Made by a program: the position numbers and the translations under genes | The notes under the pieces: model-generated | What the model saw: only the letters and a program-made list of their open reading frames with translations | Told to the model about the DNA's origin: nothing | Databases searched by the model: none | In this document: in pieces, positions 37,116 through 46,961 of the stretch | Layout: the number at the start of each line of letters is the position of its first letter | Numbering within the stretch: position 1 is the stretch's first letter | Assembly: GCF_025449215.1 (NCBI RefSeq) | Contig: NZ_CP104900.1 | Location: 744,001 to 808,000 of the forward strand | DNA length: 64,000 nucleotides | Direction: 5' to 3' | Source of the DNA: Shewanella seohaensis | GTDB taxonomy: Bacteria; Pseudomonadota; Gammaproteobacteria; Enterobacterales; Shewanellaceae

Positions 37116-37411
37116 AAACCTATTAACTAAAAATCTGTCACCATAGTTAATTGATTTGATAGAATTTTATTTATTGCGGATGTAATTAGTGCGCACTGAT
37201 TTTGTCTAAAAATCATACCAAAAAACCTAAATTTAAATACGACTGTATACCCATACATTGTTAGTCGCTTTACGTTAGGTCCAAACATTAGGTAAATGGA
37301 TGAGATTTTGTATGGCAACAAGAGTAGGAGTTTTCTATTGAGCCAACGAAACGAAACAAGGAATGGGGCATTAGCCTTTTAGTCGGATGAGCAGTTCAAT
37401 GGTCGTCAAAA

Positions 37412-37505
37412 TTGTCACTATTGCAACAGTGACCGTTGGCGGCATGGATGCCGCCGTCGAGCCTATAGGGATATATTCACGGCGTGTCACTGGGGAAACA
37501 GTGGC
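37412..37505 (+). repeat. Cluster of three hairpins, possible repeat remnant
   Basis: GTCACT/AGTGAC (37412-37431), GGCGGCAT/ATGCCGCC (37439-37456) and CACTG/CAGTG (about 37488-37503) follow one another. The middle block continues GTCGAGCCTATAGGGATATA. This looks like a decayed, structured intergenic repeat. It has no coding frame. The rest of 37506-37736 shows nothing I can support. Confidence 0.35.
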
Positions 37506-37736
37506 AATGTATATTACGCAATATCCGATTCAGCCGCCTTGCTTTGGGGAATATCTTTTTAGTTGAACAAACAGCTAGAGGGCAGCGAGGATTGGCATTG
37601 TTGTACCGACGATCTTCTAAAGCAGGAATGTTTTAGTAGAGCCTTCATGGATACTTCTTGTGAAATAAGGCAGCTTATCACTGGGAAAGAAATCTTTCAG
37701 AGCTGATGGCTGAATGATTTGGCTGAGTGATTGGAA

Positions 37737-37762
37737 AATTGGCTGGTTCAGCCCAGCCAATT
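37737..37762 (-). terminator. Terminator for trmL
   Basis: AATTGGCTGG and CCAGCCAATT, 10-bp stem and 6-base loop, with a T-rich run after it on the minus strand. Confidence 0.75.
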
Positions 37763-37782
37763 TAAATCAGTATTCTTAGGTA

Positions 37783-38247
37783 TTAAATTGCGCCTTCAAA
37801 CCCGAGCTGACGCCAGGCTTCGTAGCTGATAATCGCCACGGCATTGGAGAGGTTGAGGCTGCGACTGGTGGCCGCCATCGGAATGCGTAATCGCTGCTCG
37901 GTTGGGATCGACTCGATAATTGGCATAGGTAGCCCACGGGTTTCAGGGCCAAATAGCAGCACGTCATCCTTGGCAAAACTGAGTTCAGTGTGAGGGCGAC
38001 TTCCCTTAGTGGTACAGGCCATAATGCGTTTGCCTGCCATGGCTTCGAGGAAGGCATCGAAGTTTTTATGGCGAGTCACATTGGTTAAATCGGCATAGTC
38101 TAGGCCCGCGCGGCGCAGTTTTTTCTCTTCAAAATCAAACCCTAGTGGCTCAATTAGATGCAGTTGGCTGCCGTTGTTTGCGCAAAGGCGAATGATATTA
38201 CCCGTGTTGGGTGCGATTTCTGGCTCATAGAGTGCGATATGGAACAT
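37783..38247 (-). CDS. trmL: TrmL, tRNA (cytidine/uridine-34 2'-O) methyltransferase
   Basis: A 154-residue SPOUT-family enzyme. The knot motifs are clear: [19 protein letters not shown] at the N-terminus, [11 protein letters not shown], and [19 protein letters not shown] at the C-terminus, which binds S-adenosylmethionine. It methylates the wobble ribose of tRNA-Leu species in the cytoplasm. AGGCGGG precedes the ATG. Single-gene unit with its own terminator. Confidence 0.95.
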   Translation of the reverse strand: MFHIALYEPEIAPNTGNIIRLCANNGSQLHLIEPLGFDFEEKKLRRAGLDYADLTNVTRHKNFDAFLEAMAGKRIMACTTKGSRPHTELSFAKDDVLLFGPETRGLPMPIIESIPTEQRLRIPMAATSRSLNLSNAVAIISYEAWRQLGFEGAI

Positions 38248-38443
38248 GCTTGCCCGCCTATAAAAAATGACGCCCGATTATACGGCAAACAAGCCTTAAG
38301 CGCAGCTCTGTGTGCGCATATCTAAAGCGGCATAAACGCGAGTCCATTTTCTTTTCTCCCTATTAACCTTATCTCAGCACTTGCCTGTTTTATTCTCTCA
38401 AAGTAATATATCTCAACATCAAGATACTTTTTAAGAAGTCATT

Positions 38444-39298
38444 ATGCCGTTTGTGATTGCGTTACTCGCCCCCGTGTTTTGGGGGACTACCTATGCATTG
38501 GTGAGTCTTTACTTACAGGATATGTCGCCTTACTGGGTAGCGGTTTGGCGTGCGCTGCCTGCGGGCATATTGCTGCTGATGCTGCGCCCACGTTTGCCGA
38601 CGCTGGCGTGGTCTAAATTAAGCTTGCTGGCGTTTTGTAATATTGGCGCCTTCTTTGCGCTGCTGTTTATTGGCGCCTATCGGCTACCCGGCGCCGTCGC
38701 GGGCACGCTGGGGGCGACATTGCCATTAATCTTTTTGATCCTCGCTTGGCTGATTGATAAAAAACGCCCGGGGATGAAGTGGCTACTGCTCGGTTTAATG
38801 GGCCTCGGTGGCGTGATTTTATTGCTGAATCCCTCGGCGGATCTCGACCCGATTGGTGTCCTGTGTATGCTGAGCGCGACAACGTTGATTGCCTTTTCTT
38901 CCCGCTGGATGCAGCGCTGGGATGTGGGCGACTTTTTAGTGCTCACCGCTTGGCAATTACTCTTGGGGGGATTGATGTTGATCCCGCTGGCGTGGTTTAT
39001 GGCGGGGCCGCCACAGATCCCGAGTATGGATGTGGTTCCCTCGTTAATCTGGTTGGTTACCGCCAATACCGCGGTGGCTTATTGGGCTTGGCTCTGGTCA
39101 ATGCGAAATTTAGGGCCAGAAATCATGGGGATGGTGGCTTTAGTCAATCCCGTGGTTGCCGTATCATTAGGCGTATTGATTGTGGGTGAAGCCTTAGATA
39201 TGCGCCAGTGGGCAGGGATTTTAGTGATTTTACTGTCGCTACTGCTGATGAAATTGCCGCAAAACTTGAGGTGGAATCCCTTAAAAGCGAGGGGTTAG
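38444..39298 (+). CDS. EamA/DMT-family transporter
   Basis: A 284-residue protein with ten predicted helices and the EamA duplication. The family signature appears twice, for example FWGTTYALVSLYLQDMSPYW and the second half VTANTAVAYWAWLWSMRNLG. Such proteins export amino acids or metabolites. The LysR gene starts directly after its stop codon (TAG then ATG), so the two are one transcript and the regulator probably controls the transporter. Confidence 0.9.
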   Translation: MPFVIALLAPVFWGTTYALVSLYLQDMSPYWVAVWRALPAGILLLMLRPRLPTLAWSKLSLLAFCNIGAFFALLFIGAYRLPGAVAGTLGATLPLIFLILAWLIDKKRPGMKWLLLGLMGLGGVILLLNPSADLDPIGVLCMLSATTLIAFSSRWMQRWDVGDFLVLTAWQLLLGGLMLIPLAWFMAGPPQIPSMDVVPSLIWLVTANTAVAYWAWLWSMRNLGPEIMGMVALVNPVVAVSLGVLIVGEALDMRQWAGILVILLSLLLMKLPQNLRWNPLKARG

Positions 39299-40234
39299 AT
39301 GCTAAAACACTTAGACTTAAATTTACTGCCCGTACTGGAAATTCTCCTCGAGGAGCAGAGTGTCACGGCCGCGGCGGCGCGGCTGCATTTGAGTCAGTCG
39401 GCGGTGAGCAAGCAATTGACCCGCCTGCGCGAAGTGTTTGATGATCCCTTATTCGAGCGCACCGCTTACGGCCTCAAGCCAACGCCCAAGGCGCTGTCGC
39501 TGGCACCCGACTTGCGACAATGCTTACAGCAATTAGCGCAATTTACCCGGCCAGACAGTTTTGAACCCGCCTTAAGTCAGCGCCAGTTTCGGATGCATCT
39601 GGTCGAGACGACTTACTCGCTGACCTTTCCACACTTTATGCCTTCGCTATTGGCGCAGGCGCCCGGTGTGAGCATTAATTGCCAAACCTGGCGGCTGGAT
39701 ACCATGGATAGACTCCAACGCTGCGATATCGATCTCGCCATAGGTTGCCGCGAATGGGATGAACGTTCACCCATGCATGTAAACCATATTCCGGACGATA
39801 TCCATTATGTTGAATTGGTTCAGGATTACACCGTTTGCCTGATGCGCCGTGACCATCCAGCCCTTTCGCAGGAATGGGATCTCGACACCTTTTTAAGCTA
39901 TCGCCAATTGCAGGTCGCCTTTGGTGGTTTGGAACATTGGTTGTTAGACGATGTGCTGCAAATCCAAGGGCGTAAACGGGATATTGCGGTGAATATGACC
40001 GACTTCCAGAGTGCGTTGGCCCTGTGTGAGCAGAGCGATTTGATTCTCTGCGCTCCTTCCCGTTATGCCTTAGCGGTGATGAAGTCGTTTGATCTTAAGT
40101 ATTTACCCTCGCCGATTAAACTGATCCCCGGTGCGTATCTGCTGATGTGGCATAAGCATTTCGAGCACGATCTCAGCCATAAATGGCTGCGGGAGCTGAT
40201 TATTAACAAAGTCAGCGCCTCGCTCCCTAACTGA
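39299..40234 (+). CDS. LysR-family regulator, co-transcribed with EamA transporter
   Basis: A 311-residue LysR protein. DNA-binding domain: LKHLDLNLLPVLEILLEEQS, then SAVSKQLTRLREVFDDPLFE, followed by a LysR substrate domain (LVETTYSLTFPHFMP). It is a paralogue of the regulator at 18678 (same HLDLNLL/LEEQSVTxAAxRLHLSQSA framework). There is no gap to the transporter gene. The 3' end overlaps the convergent patatin gene by eight bases. Confidence 0.88.
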   Translation: MLKHLDLNLLPVLEILLEEQSVTAAAARLHLSQSAVSKQLTRLREVFDDPLFERTAYGLKPTPKALSLAPDLRQCLQQLAQFTRPDSFEPALSQRQFRMHLVETTYSLTFPHFMPSLLAQAPGVSINCQTWRLDTMDRLQRCDIDLAIGCREWDERSPMHVNHIPDDIHYVELVQDYTVCLMRRDHPALSQEWDLDTFLSYRQLQVAFGGLEHWLLDDVLQIQGRKRDIAVNMTDFQSALALCEQSDLILCAPSRYALAVMKSFDLKYLPSPIKLIPGAYLLMWHKHFEHDLSHKWLRELIINKVSASLPN

Positions 40235-41099
40235 TATCTGCCCCAGTGTTTAGCCAAGCCTTCAGCTTGGGCAAAATCGCCTGTCCATCGGCCAGCCCTT
40301 GGTGATATACGGCGGTCACTTTATCGATATTGCGGTCAAGTCGCGAGAGAGTAAGCGGCGCAGCAGGGCGGATCACAAAGGTATGACCGCTGGCAACACT
40401 CTGGGTGAGTTCCTCGAGGGATTGGTTATAACGTTGATGGCGTATTTTGAGCGCGGCGGCCACTGCCGGATAAGCTTGATAACGCTTGCGCGCTAACCAG
40501 TTGAACTTCATCGGCGATTTTCGATAGTTTGCGTCTTGAGTCAGGATCACCACTTGGCGTGAATAGCCCTCTTGCTGCGCCTTCGCTACCGGAATGGGCG
40601 CGGCGATACCGCCGTCGAGGTAGGTTTGCTGGTTTATCCGATAGGGATTGGCCATAAAAGGCAGGCTAGAGGAGGCGATAAGCACGTCGAGCAATTTGTC
40701 GTGCTCATGAAAATCGGCCATGCCAAAGTAATCGGTTTGGCCTGTCTGGCAGTTAAATGCCCCGACCTTAAACTCGGTTCCGCTGCCTAAAAAGGTTGTA
40801 AAATCAAAAGGCAGTAACTCATAGGCCATGCGCTTATAGGTAAAGTCGGTGTTGACGTAATTGCCCGTGGTTAACCAGTGGCGCAGCCCCATGTAGCGCT
40901 TATCCCGCAGATATTGCTGCTGAATTTGTAAATTGCGGCCAAATTGGCGTGAGACGTAAGAAGCGGGATAAATCGCCCCCGCCGATACGCCTATCACATA
41001 GGGGAAGTGCAATTGTTGCTGTAAAAAGGCATCTAACACGCCGGCGGTATAGATTGCCCTCAGGCCGCCGCCCTCTAACACTAAGGCCACATCTTGCAT
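40227..41099 (-). CDS. Patatin-like phospholipase, YjjU/RssA type
   Basis: A 290-residue cytosolic protein. Oxyanion loop GGGLRAIYTAG (residues ~11-20), nucleophile Ser39 in GVSAG, and Asp in YLDGGIAAPIP complete the Ser-Asp dyad. The size and C-terminus (KLKAWLNTGADIS) match YjjU. Lipid or ester substrate unknown. It overlaps the LysR gene end to end. Confidence 0.88.
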   Translation of the reverse strand: MQDVALVLEGGGLRAIYTAGVLDAFLQQQLHFPYVIGVSAGAIYPASYVSRQFGRNLQIQQQYLRDKRYMGLRHWLTTGNYVNTDFTYKRMAYELLPFDFTTFLGSGTEFKVGAFNCQTGQTDYFGMADFHEHDKLLDVLIASSSLPFMANPYRINQQTYLDGGIAAPIPVAKAQQEGYSRQVVILTQDANYRKSPMKFNWLARKRYQAYPAVAAALKIRHQRYNQSLEELTQSVASGHTFVIRPAAPLTLSRLDRNIDKVTAVYHQGLADGQAILPKLKAWLNTGADIS

Positions 41100-41178
41100 T
41101 GAGTTACTACTGTTTAATCGAATGGATAGAACAGCATACTCTAACTCACCTGATAAATGAAACGCGTGTCTACAAGGG

Positions 41179-42140
41179 TTAGGCGGGTATGGCTAATCTT
41201 GGCGTATGCTCGCAGGCGCTGGGTTGAGTCAGTAATGCTGGGTTCGGACTAAAATCCATCTGGCTAAAATATTGGCTGAGCGCCGCAATGGCTTCTTTCA
41301 CTTTGGCGGGCTGTTTATCCCGCGCCGAGGTCACGCTGTAAACGCTGTAGGTGCGCAGCGACCAGTCGGGCAAAAGTGTCACCAGTTGGCCAGATGCAAG
41401 ATATTGATGCACTTCTGGCTCTGGCAATACGGCATAGCCTAATCCATCGAGGGTGAGTTGGATAAGCGTCTGCATATTATTGACGTTGATGCGCTGGGTA
41501 GGGAGTTCTATTCGCGCTTGAGTCTGTGAATGGGTTAAGAACTCGGGCTTAGCATAGCTGTGGCTAATACGGTTGAACCCTTGTAACTCGTCAGGATGCT
41601 GTAGGTGTTGATGCTGAGGAATATAGTTAGGGGCGACGCACAACAACATGCGCCAATCCGCCAAGGGGCGAGCGATAAGGTTCGAATCCGATAGAGGGCC
41701 GATGCAAATTGCCAGATCAATTCCTTCGTTAACTATATCGATTGGGCCGTCCTGCAACTGCAGATTGAGGCTGATCTGCGGATGAGCCGCCAATAAATGT
41801 GCTAAAGGCTGGCTGAGTAAACCACCGCCAAAACCGACTGGCGCGGCGATTTTAAGCTCCCCGAAGGAGTGCCCTTTAATGCGTGTAGCTGATGTTCGGC
41901 GCTTTCTACTATTTTTATGATTTTAATGCAGTTTTCATAAAATAACGTGCCCGCCTCTGTGAGTGTCAGGTGGCGGGTATTACGGTGAAACAGACTAATT
42001 CCCATATCCATTTCAAGCTTTGCGACTTGTTGGCTCACCGCCGATGAACTCAGATTAAGCTGTGTTGCCGCAGCGCTCATCGAGCCTTTTTCCGCGATGG
42101 CGGCAAACACGATCATGCCCTTGACCATATTTCTATTCAT
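41179..42140 (-). CDS. LysR-family regulator (IrgB-like position), one-base frameshift
   Basis: N-terminal HTH: MNRNMVKGMIVFAAIAEKGS, SSSAVSQQVAKLEMDMGISL. The frame breaks in a G4 run (plus-strand C4 at 41859-41862). With five Gs it reads SGELKIAAPVGFGGGLLSQP and joins the LysR substrate domain (LLAAHPQISLNLQLQDGPID) to 41179, 320 aa, the usual LysR size. It is divergent from a TonB-dependent siderophore receptor, the layout of Vibrio irgB/irgA, where the LysR protein activates the receptor. Control of irgA by this regulator is inference. Confidence 0.8.
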
Positions 42141-42215
42141 TCTTAAGCAACTCTTACAAGTGATTACTCAAAGTCTAACTTGAGCCGATTGTAACATAGG
42201 GATACATTGCCGTAT

Positions 42216-42230
42216 TGAAAATTATTATCA
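42216..42230 (+). promoter_or_regulatory. Fur box before the siderophore receptor
   Basis: TGAAAATTATTATCA matches the 7-1-7 Fur site TGATAATnATTATCA with one mismatch. It lies 32 bases before the receptor start and about 75 from the divergent LysR start, so both may be iron-repressed. Confidence 0.8.
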
Positions 42231-42261
42231 TTTACAAAGGGTCAAGGGAGATTCGTTGGTT

Positions 42262-44252
42262 ATGTTGTTACGTCGTAAAAAGATCCTCGCACAGCTGGTA
42301 TCTACAACTCTGTTGCTACCGGCTACTCAGGCTTTGGCGGATGCCGCCCCGATCAAGACAAAATGATGGAAAGGATTGTCGTCACCGCATCGGGTTTTGA
42401 GCAGCAAGTGCGTGATGCGCCGGCATCGATTAGCGTGATTACCCGTGAGGATCTCGATACTCGTTTTTACCGTGACTTAACCGACGCAATGTTAGAGGTG
42501 CCTGGCGTGGTGGTGACTGGTGGTGCCGACCGTCGGGACATTAGTCTGCGGGGCATGGGCAGCCAATACACGCTGATTTTAGTTGATGGTAAGCGTCAGT
42601 CTTCCCGCGAAACCCGCACCAACAGCGATGGTCCTGGTGTTGAAGGCGCTTGGACGCCGCCGCTCGCCGCAATCGATAGGATTGAAATTGTCCGCGGCCC
42701 CATGTCATCCCTTTATGGCTCCGATGCTATCGGTGGGGTGATCAACATTATCACCCGTAAAGTGCCCAATGAGTGGCAGGGGGAACTGCGACTCGACACC
42801 ACGCTGCAGGAGAAGTCGGACTCGGGCAATGTGTATCAGGGCAACTTTTTTGTGAACGGTGGCTTGATTAAAGACCTGCTCGGCGTGCAGTTATACGGCC
42901 AATATACTCAGCGTGAAGAAGATAATATCTACGGCGGTTACCGAGGTCGCGATGCGGATAATCTCACCGCCAGATTTGCCCTCACGCCTAATCAAGACCA
43001 TGACATCATGTTGGAAGTTGGCATCGCTAACCAAGAGTTGGATAGCACCTTAGGGAAAACCGTTGCGCCATTAGCGCCGGGAGCCAGTTGTGGCCGCCGC
43101 GGTTGCCCTGCATCGTCGACAACCGAATATGAAAACAGCACGATTTCATTGTCGCATACCGGGCGTTGGGACTTTGGCACTTCGGATACTTATATCAAGC
43201 ACGAAGTGTACGATAACAAGTCCCGCAAGATGAAAATCAAAAATACTGATGCTCAAACCAGCCTGATCGCTACCTTAGGAGAAAGCCATACCGCCACGTT
43301 CGGCGCGGCCTTCAATAAGCAAGATCTCACCGATGAAACTGGTAATCAGGTCAGCGAGTTAACCGATATTAGTCGCCGCCAATGGTCGGTGTTCTCAGAG
43401 GATGAATGGCGTATCGTCGATAATTTTGCCTTAACCTTAGGCCTGCGTTTAGACGATGATGAAAACTTTGGCGACCACCTCAGCCCACGGATTTACGGGG
43501 TATGGGGGCTGACCGAGCACACTACCTTAAAAGGTGGTGTGTCGACTGGCTTTAGGGCACCGAGCCTGAGGCAAACTGTACCCGATTGGGGGCAGGTGAG
43601 CCGAGGCGGCAATATGTACGGTAATCCCGATTTGCAACCCGAAACCTCAGTGAACTATGAGCTAGGGATTTATACCGATCTTACCGATTCCATCACCACC
43701 AGTGCTGGCGTGTTTTATAATGAGTTTGAGGACAAGATCACCCGTGTCGCTTGCCCTGCGACTCAATGTACCGATGGGCCGAATCAGTTTGGTTCTGACC
43801 CAACCACCTATGTGAATATCGATGAGGCGGTCACCCAAGGGGTTGAGTTCAGTATCGACTATAAAATCCTCAGTAACTTGGCATTAACTGGCAACTACAC
43901 TTATACCGACTCGGAGCAGAAAACGGGTGCCTATAAAGGTAGTCCATTGAATCAGTTACCTAAACATCTGGTGCAATTGTCGGTTAACTATGAGCCGATA
44001 GATAAGTTAAGCACTTGGCTGCGAGTCAACTACCGTGGCGAAGAGAGCCAACCAACCACAGGGCCTTCCTCAAGCAGCTTGATTGCGCCTTCCTATACGC
44101 TGTTAGATTTAGGGGCGAACTATCGCGTTAATGACAGCATTAAGTTCAGTGCGGGCATCTATAACGCCTTCGATAAGGACATCACGGAAGAGGAATACGG
44201 TTATATCGAAGACGGCCGTCGTTACTGGTTAGGTATGACCTATAGCTTTTAA
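42262..44252 (+). CDS. TonB-dependent ferric siderophore receptor (IrgA/FepA-like), one-base frameshift
   Basis: ATG at 42262 gives a leader LLRRKKILAQLVSTTLLLPA, then plug and barrel. The lead to the mature start is lost in a C4 run at 42347-42350; with five Cs it reads DAAPDQDKMMERIVVTASGF without interruption, 663 aa total. Plug signatures: SLRGMGSQYTLILVDGKRQS and RIEIVRGPMSSLYGSDAIGG. The C-terminus ends with the outer-membrane Phe (LGMTYSF). It imports a ferric siderophore, with catecholates as a reasonable guess from its IrgA/CirA-like look. Confidence 0.87.
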
Positions 44253-44279
44253 CCGCCTTTAAAATTAGTCGCTTAATAC

Positions 44280-44305
44280 AAAAGCCAGCATTTAGCTGGC
44301 TTTTT
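44280..44305. terminator. Bidirectional terminator
   Basis: GCCAGC and GCTGGC with a 5-base loop, flanked by AAA and TTTTT, between the convergent receptor and DUF4424 genes. Confidence 0.75.
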
Positions 44306-44308
44306 CGA

Positions 44309-45246
44309 TTATTCATAATTCGGTTTACGGATAAATAGGATGCTGAGATCCTGCGTTGGCGTGAATTGTTTTTGCTGGAACTCAAAGGTGAGTGGGTCGA
44401 TTTTTTTAGCTCGCCATCAAAACACAAGCTAATGAGATCTGTGGGCTGGGATTTTTTCAGCGTCAGTTTGAAGTCCTTAATCGCCCCTTGCCAGTTATTG
44501 GCCGTCACCAATATATAGCTAAGGTGGCTCCACTCGACGCCAATCTCCTGATCTTCACCGTCTTGTTTAACGATAAGGTTTCGCTTACGAATGCCTTGCT
44601 TGGCGCTTTCATCTAAACAGGCAAGTTCAGTGTAAGTATCGATAATACTGTTGGCGGTATCGGGCACGCCCGTTGAGAGGCTCGGGGTGTAACTGTGGCT
44701 GATGGCAACGTTTTTTCCTGCGGGAAAGGTTTGCTGCCACACAAAGTAGTCACTCAGGGTAAAGGCGATTTGTTGGTCCTCATCCAACCATTCCTTGGGG
44801 AGTGCTGGTTTGCCCTTGGGGACTTCGCCATATTCGGTAAAGTAAGCGACTTCTTCTACGCCCCAGCCGAGATTTTTAAGCTCTCGTGAAATATCCGTCT
44901 TATCGGTAAGTTGGGCGACGAGCCTGTGCTCAGTTGGTTGGGGGCTGCCATTTACTTTGAGGGTGAAGTTATCGATGCTGCTGTGATCGGCTGAGCCAAA
45001 AAACATCGGCGGCATAGGGAAGGCGATGGGGACGGTAAGATCCTGCGAACTGGTGTTGGTAAACAGATAATCGACCCTGACTTCGGTCTCGCTGATAAAG
45101 AGCGACTCCTTATCCATACTGATATGTGGCTGATATTTAAGGGTGATAGAACCATTAGCATCACCAAAACTGCTGTCATTGGCGATGGCTGCTGTGCTCA
45201 GCAGTGCGAGTAAACCGCCCATTAGGGCGCGAATATGGATTGACAT
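44309..45246 (-). CDS. DUF4424-like exported protein, one-base frameshift
   Basis: Signal peptide MSIHIRALMGGLLALLSTAA, then a DUF4424-like domain (EVRVDYLFTNTSSQDLTVPI, AFPMPPMF) with LGWGVEEVAYFTEYGEVPKG. The frame is lost in a T7/A7 run (44401-44407). With eight As it reads KKIDPLTFEFQQKQFTPTQD and ends FIRKPNYE at 44309, 312 aa. Function unknown, but the same family often has such a signal peptide and this Asp-rich pattern. The start at 45246 was chosen because GAG lies upstream and the signal starts here. Confidence 0.72.
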
Positions 45247-45274
45247 AAACATCTCAAAAGATAGCAATAAAGGA

Positions 45275-45508
45275 TTAAGCGCGGCGGGCAAGCTCAATGG
45301 CTGCGGCGATGGCATTGCGAGCCTGTGGGCTGTTTTTCCAACAAGTGGTGCGTAGCATGCTGGCGACGAGGTTGGCGATATCTTCGACCTCATGCTCGGC
45401 TAACTGGGCGAGTGAGCTAATACCGATTTCTTCAAAGCGTTTAATGACCGTCGGGCCAACGCCCTTAACGGCGAGTAGTGCTTGTCTTTCTTGCTCATTA
45501 AAACCCAT
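45275..45508 (-). CDS. Small helix-hairpin-helix protein
   Basis: A 77-residue protein starting MGFNEQERQALLAVKGVGPT with GGAG upstream. The helix-hairpin-helix VKGVGPTVIKRFEEIG is a typical sequence-independent DNA-binding element, followed by a helical tail. It lies 28 bases upstream of the DUF4424 gene. No family name can be given. A nucleic-acid-binding role is a reasonable inference. Confidence 0.75.
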   Translation of the reverse strand: MGFNEQERQALLAVKGVGPTVIKRFEEIGISSLAQLAEHEVEDIANLVASMLRTTCWKNSPQARNAIAAAIELARRA

Positions 45509-45584
45509 AACGAATACTCCTTTATTACTGGGCGACAGACTCATGCGTGAGTGGTGGCAAGCGTAGCCTGAAATGGCGCTAACA

Positions 45585-45607
45585 AAAAGGCCCATCATGG
45601 GCCTTTT
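45585..45607 (-). terminator. Terminator after the radical SAM gene
   Basis: AAAAGGCCCA and TGGGCCTTTT, 10-bp stem and 3-base loop, with TTTTTG on the minus side. Confidence 0.82.
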
Positions 45608-45623
45608 GTGGTTTAACTGATAT

Positions 45624-46961
45624 TTACATATCGCAGGGCTTGAGCGGCTTACGCAATTGGGCGCGCACGTTATCCATGCCGGCGTAGAACTCTTTCATCA
45701 TTAACAAGCCCATCATCTTACCGTTATCTGTGATGATCAGATTATCGGGATCGGTTGGGTCGTTCTTGATGGCGCCAATTAGCTTCATCGAGGTCATTTC
45801 CTTAAACAGGGCTGTGTCTAAGTTAACGCCAAAGGTTTCGCGGAAGTATTTGCGCGATAGACGGCCAGAGAACATCCCCAGCAGGAAGCGATACTGCATC
45901 ACATCCTTTTTGCTGTAGTTTTTCTGTTGCTCGACGCCCATCTTGCCGGCGGCGATCCGCTCTTGGTACTTACGCAGCGAGAAAGTGTTAACGTATAAAG
46001 TGTCGTTCAGGAAGCTAAATGAGCCTGAACCCACCCCTAAATACTCATCGTAATCGATAACATACTCGTCGAAGCCTTCGTCATTCGCCTTACCAAAGGC
46101 CCATGCAGACAACTGATTATATTGGCCATTTAAACGGTTTAAGATCTGGCGATATTGGTTGGCCATATCCGCCTGTGGCGCTGCCAGCTTACCCTTAACA
46201 CTCTTACGCGTTTGGTGCGTGATCATCAGCGGATAGGTGGTGATCTGTCTTGGGTCGAGGCGTGAGGCCATGTCTAAGTCGTGCTGGATCACTTCATCGG
46301 TTTGACCGCGAAAGCCAAAAATCAGGTCGACGTTGATAATAGGGAACAGCTCTTTGGCCGCCATGATCTTGTCGAAGGTTTGCTGACCTGTGCCGAACTT
46401 TTCGAGGCGATCGGTCATTTTTAAAATGTCGTCGTTAAAGCTTTGTACGCCGATGGACATACGATCCACTAAGCCCTTGAGTTGCTTAAAGCCTGGGCTG
46501 TCTAAATGCTGTGGATCCGACTCGCAAGACACTTCTTTAATGCTTGGGAATAGGGTCTTGGCATGCTCAATGGTACGGGCGAGTTCATCTTCTAATACTG
46601 TGGTGGTGCCGCCGCCAATGTACATAGATTCAAAGTCATAGCCTAAGGCTTTGACCATCTCCATCTCTTTACGTAGAGAGATAAAGTAAGCGCGCGCCTT
46701 GTCTTCCTTAAACATAAAACGGTGGAAGGTACAGTAAGAACACAAGGTATGGCAGAAGGGCACATGGGCATAAAGCATGTACTTTTTACCTTCGACCGGG
46801 GCGGGCATAATGTCGGCGGAGAGCGTATCGAGGCGAAGATTCTTATCGACATAATACTGCATGACTCGTTCCATCGAGCTGAGCATCCAGTTAGGGACGG
46901 TAATATTCGCTTGATAAGGCGTTGCGATCGCGCCATTGAGCGTTTGAATAACAGAAGACAT
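45624..46961 (-). CDS. HemN-like radical SAM protein
   Basis: A 445-residue protein of the coproporphyrinogen-oxidase-like family. The radical SAM cluster motif CHTLCSYC (C70, C74, C77) is intact, followed by YIGGGTTT, SIGVQSF, and the HemN-type domain. Members next to iron genes, such as HutW, open haem anaerobically; others are haem chaperones. The neighbourhood of an iron-siderophore receptor is compatible with a haem or iron role, but no direct evidence fixes which. It is intact, about 660 bases away from the DUF4424 gene's start. Confidence 0.85.
   Translation of the reverse strand: MSSVIQTLNGAIATPYQANITVPNWMLSSMERVMQYYVDKNLRLDTLSADIMPAPVEGKKYMLYAHVPFCHTLCSYCTFHRFMFKEDKARAYFISLRKEMEMVKALGYDFESMYIGGGTTTVLEDELARTIEHAKTLFPSIKEVSCESDPQHLDSPGFKQLKGLVDRMSIGVQSFNDDILKMTDRLEKFGTGQQTFDKIMAAKELFPIINVDLIFGFRGQTDEVIQHDLDMASRLDPRQITTYPLMITHQTRKSVKGKLAAPQADMANQYRQILNRLNGQYNQLSAWAFGKANDEGFDEYVIDYDEYLGVGSGSFSFLNDTLYVNTFSLRKYQERIAAGKMGVEQQKNYSKKDVMQYRFLLGMFSGRLSRKYFRETFGVNLDTALFKEMTSMKLIGAIKNDPTDPDNLIITDNGKMMGLLMMKEFYAGMDNVRAQLRKPLKPCDM

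Noticed and set aside
37239..37256. LexA-like ACTGTATACCCATACATT
   Set aside because: It lacks the CAG half of the consensus and no SOS gene follows; kept only as a speculative part of a finding.
37127..37321. A 64-residue minus-strand open frame (MLPYKISSIYLMFGPNVKRL)
   Set aside because: No ribosome site or family similarity, AT-rich and likely chance; listed only as part of the array-head region.
38677..39066. A 129-residue antisense frame within the EamA gene
   Set aside because: Overlaps conserved membrane helices on the other strand; no ribosome site or similarity.
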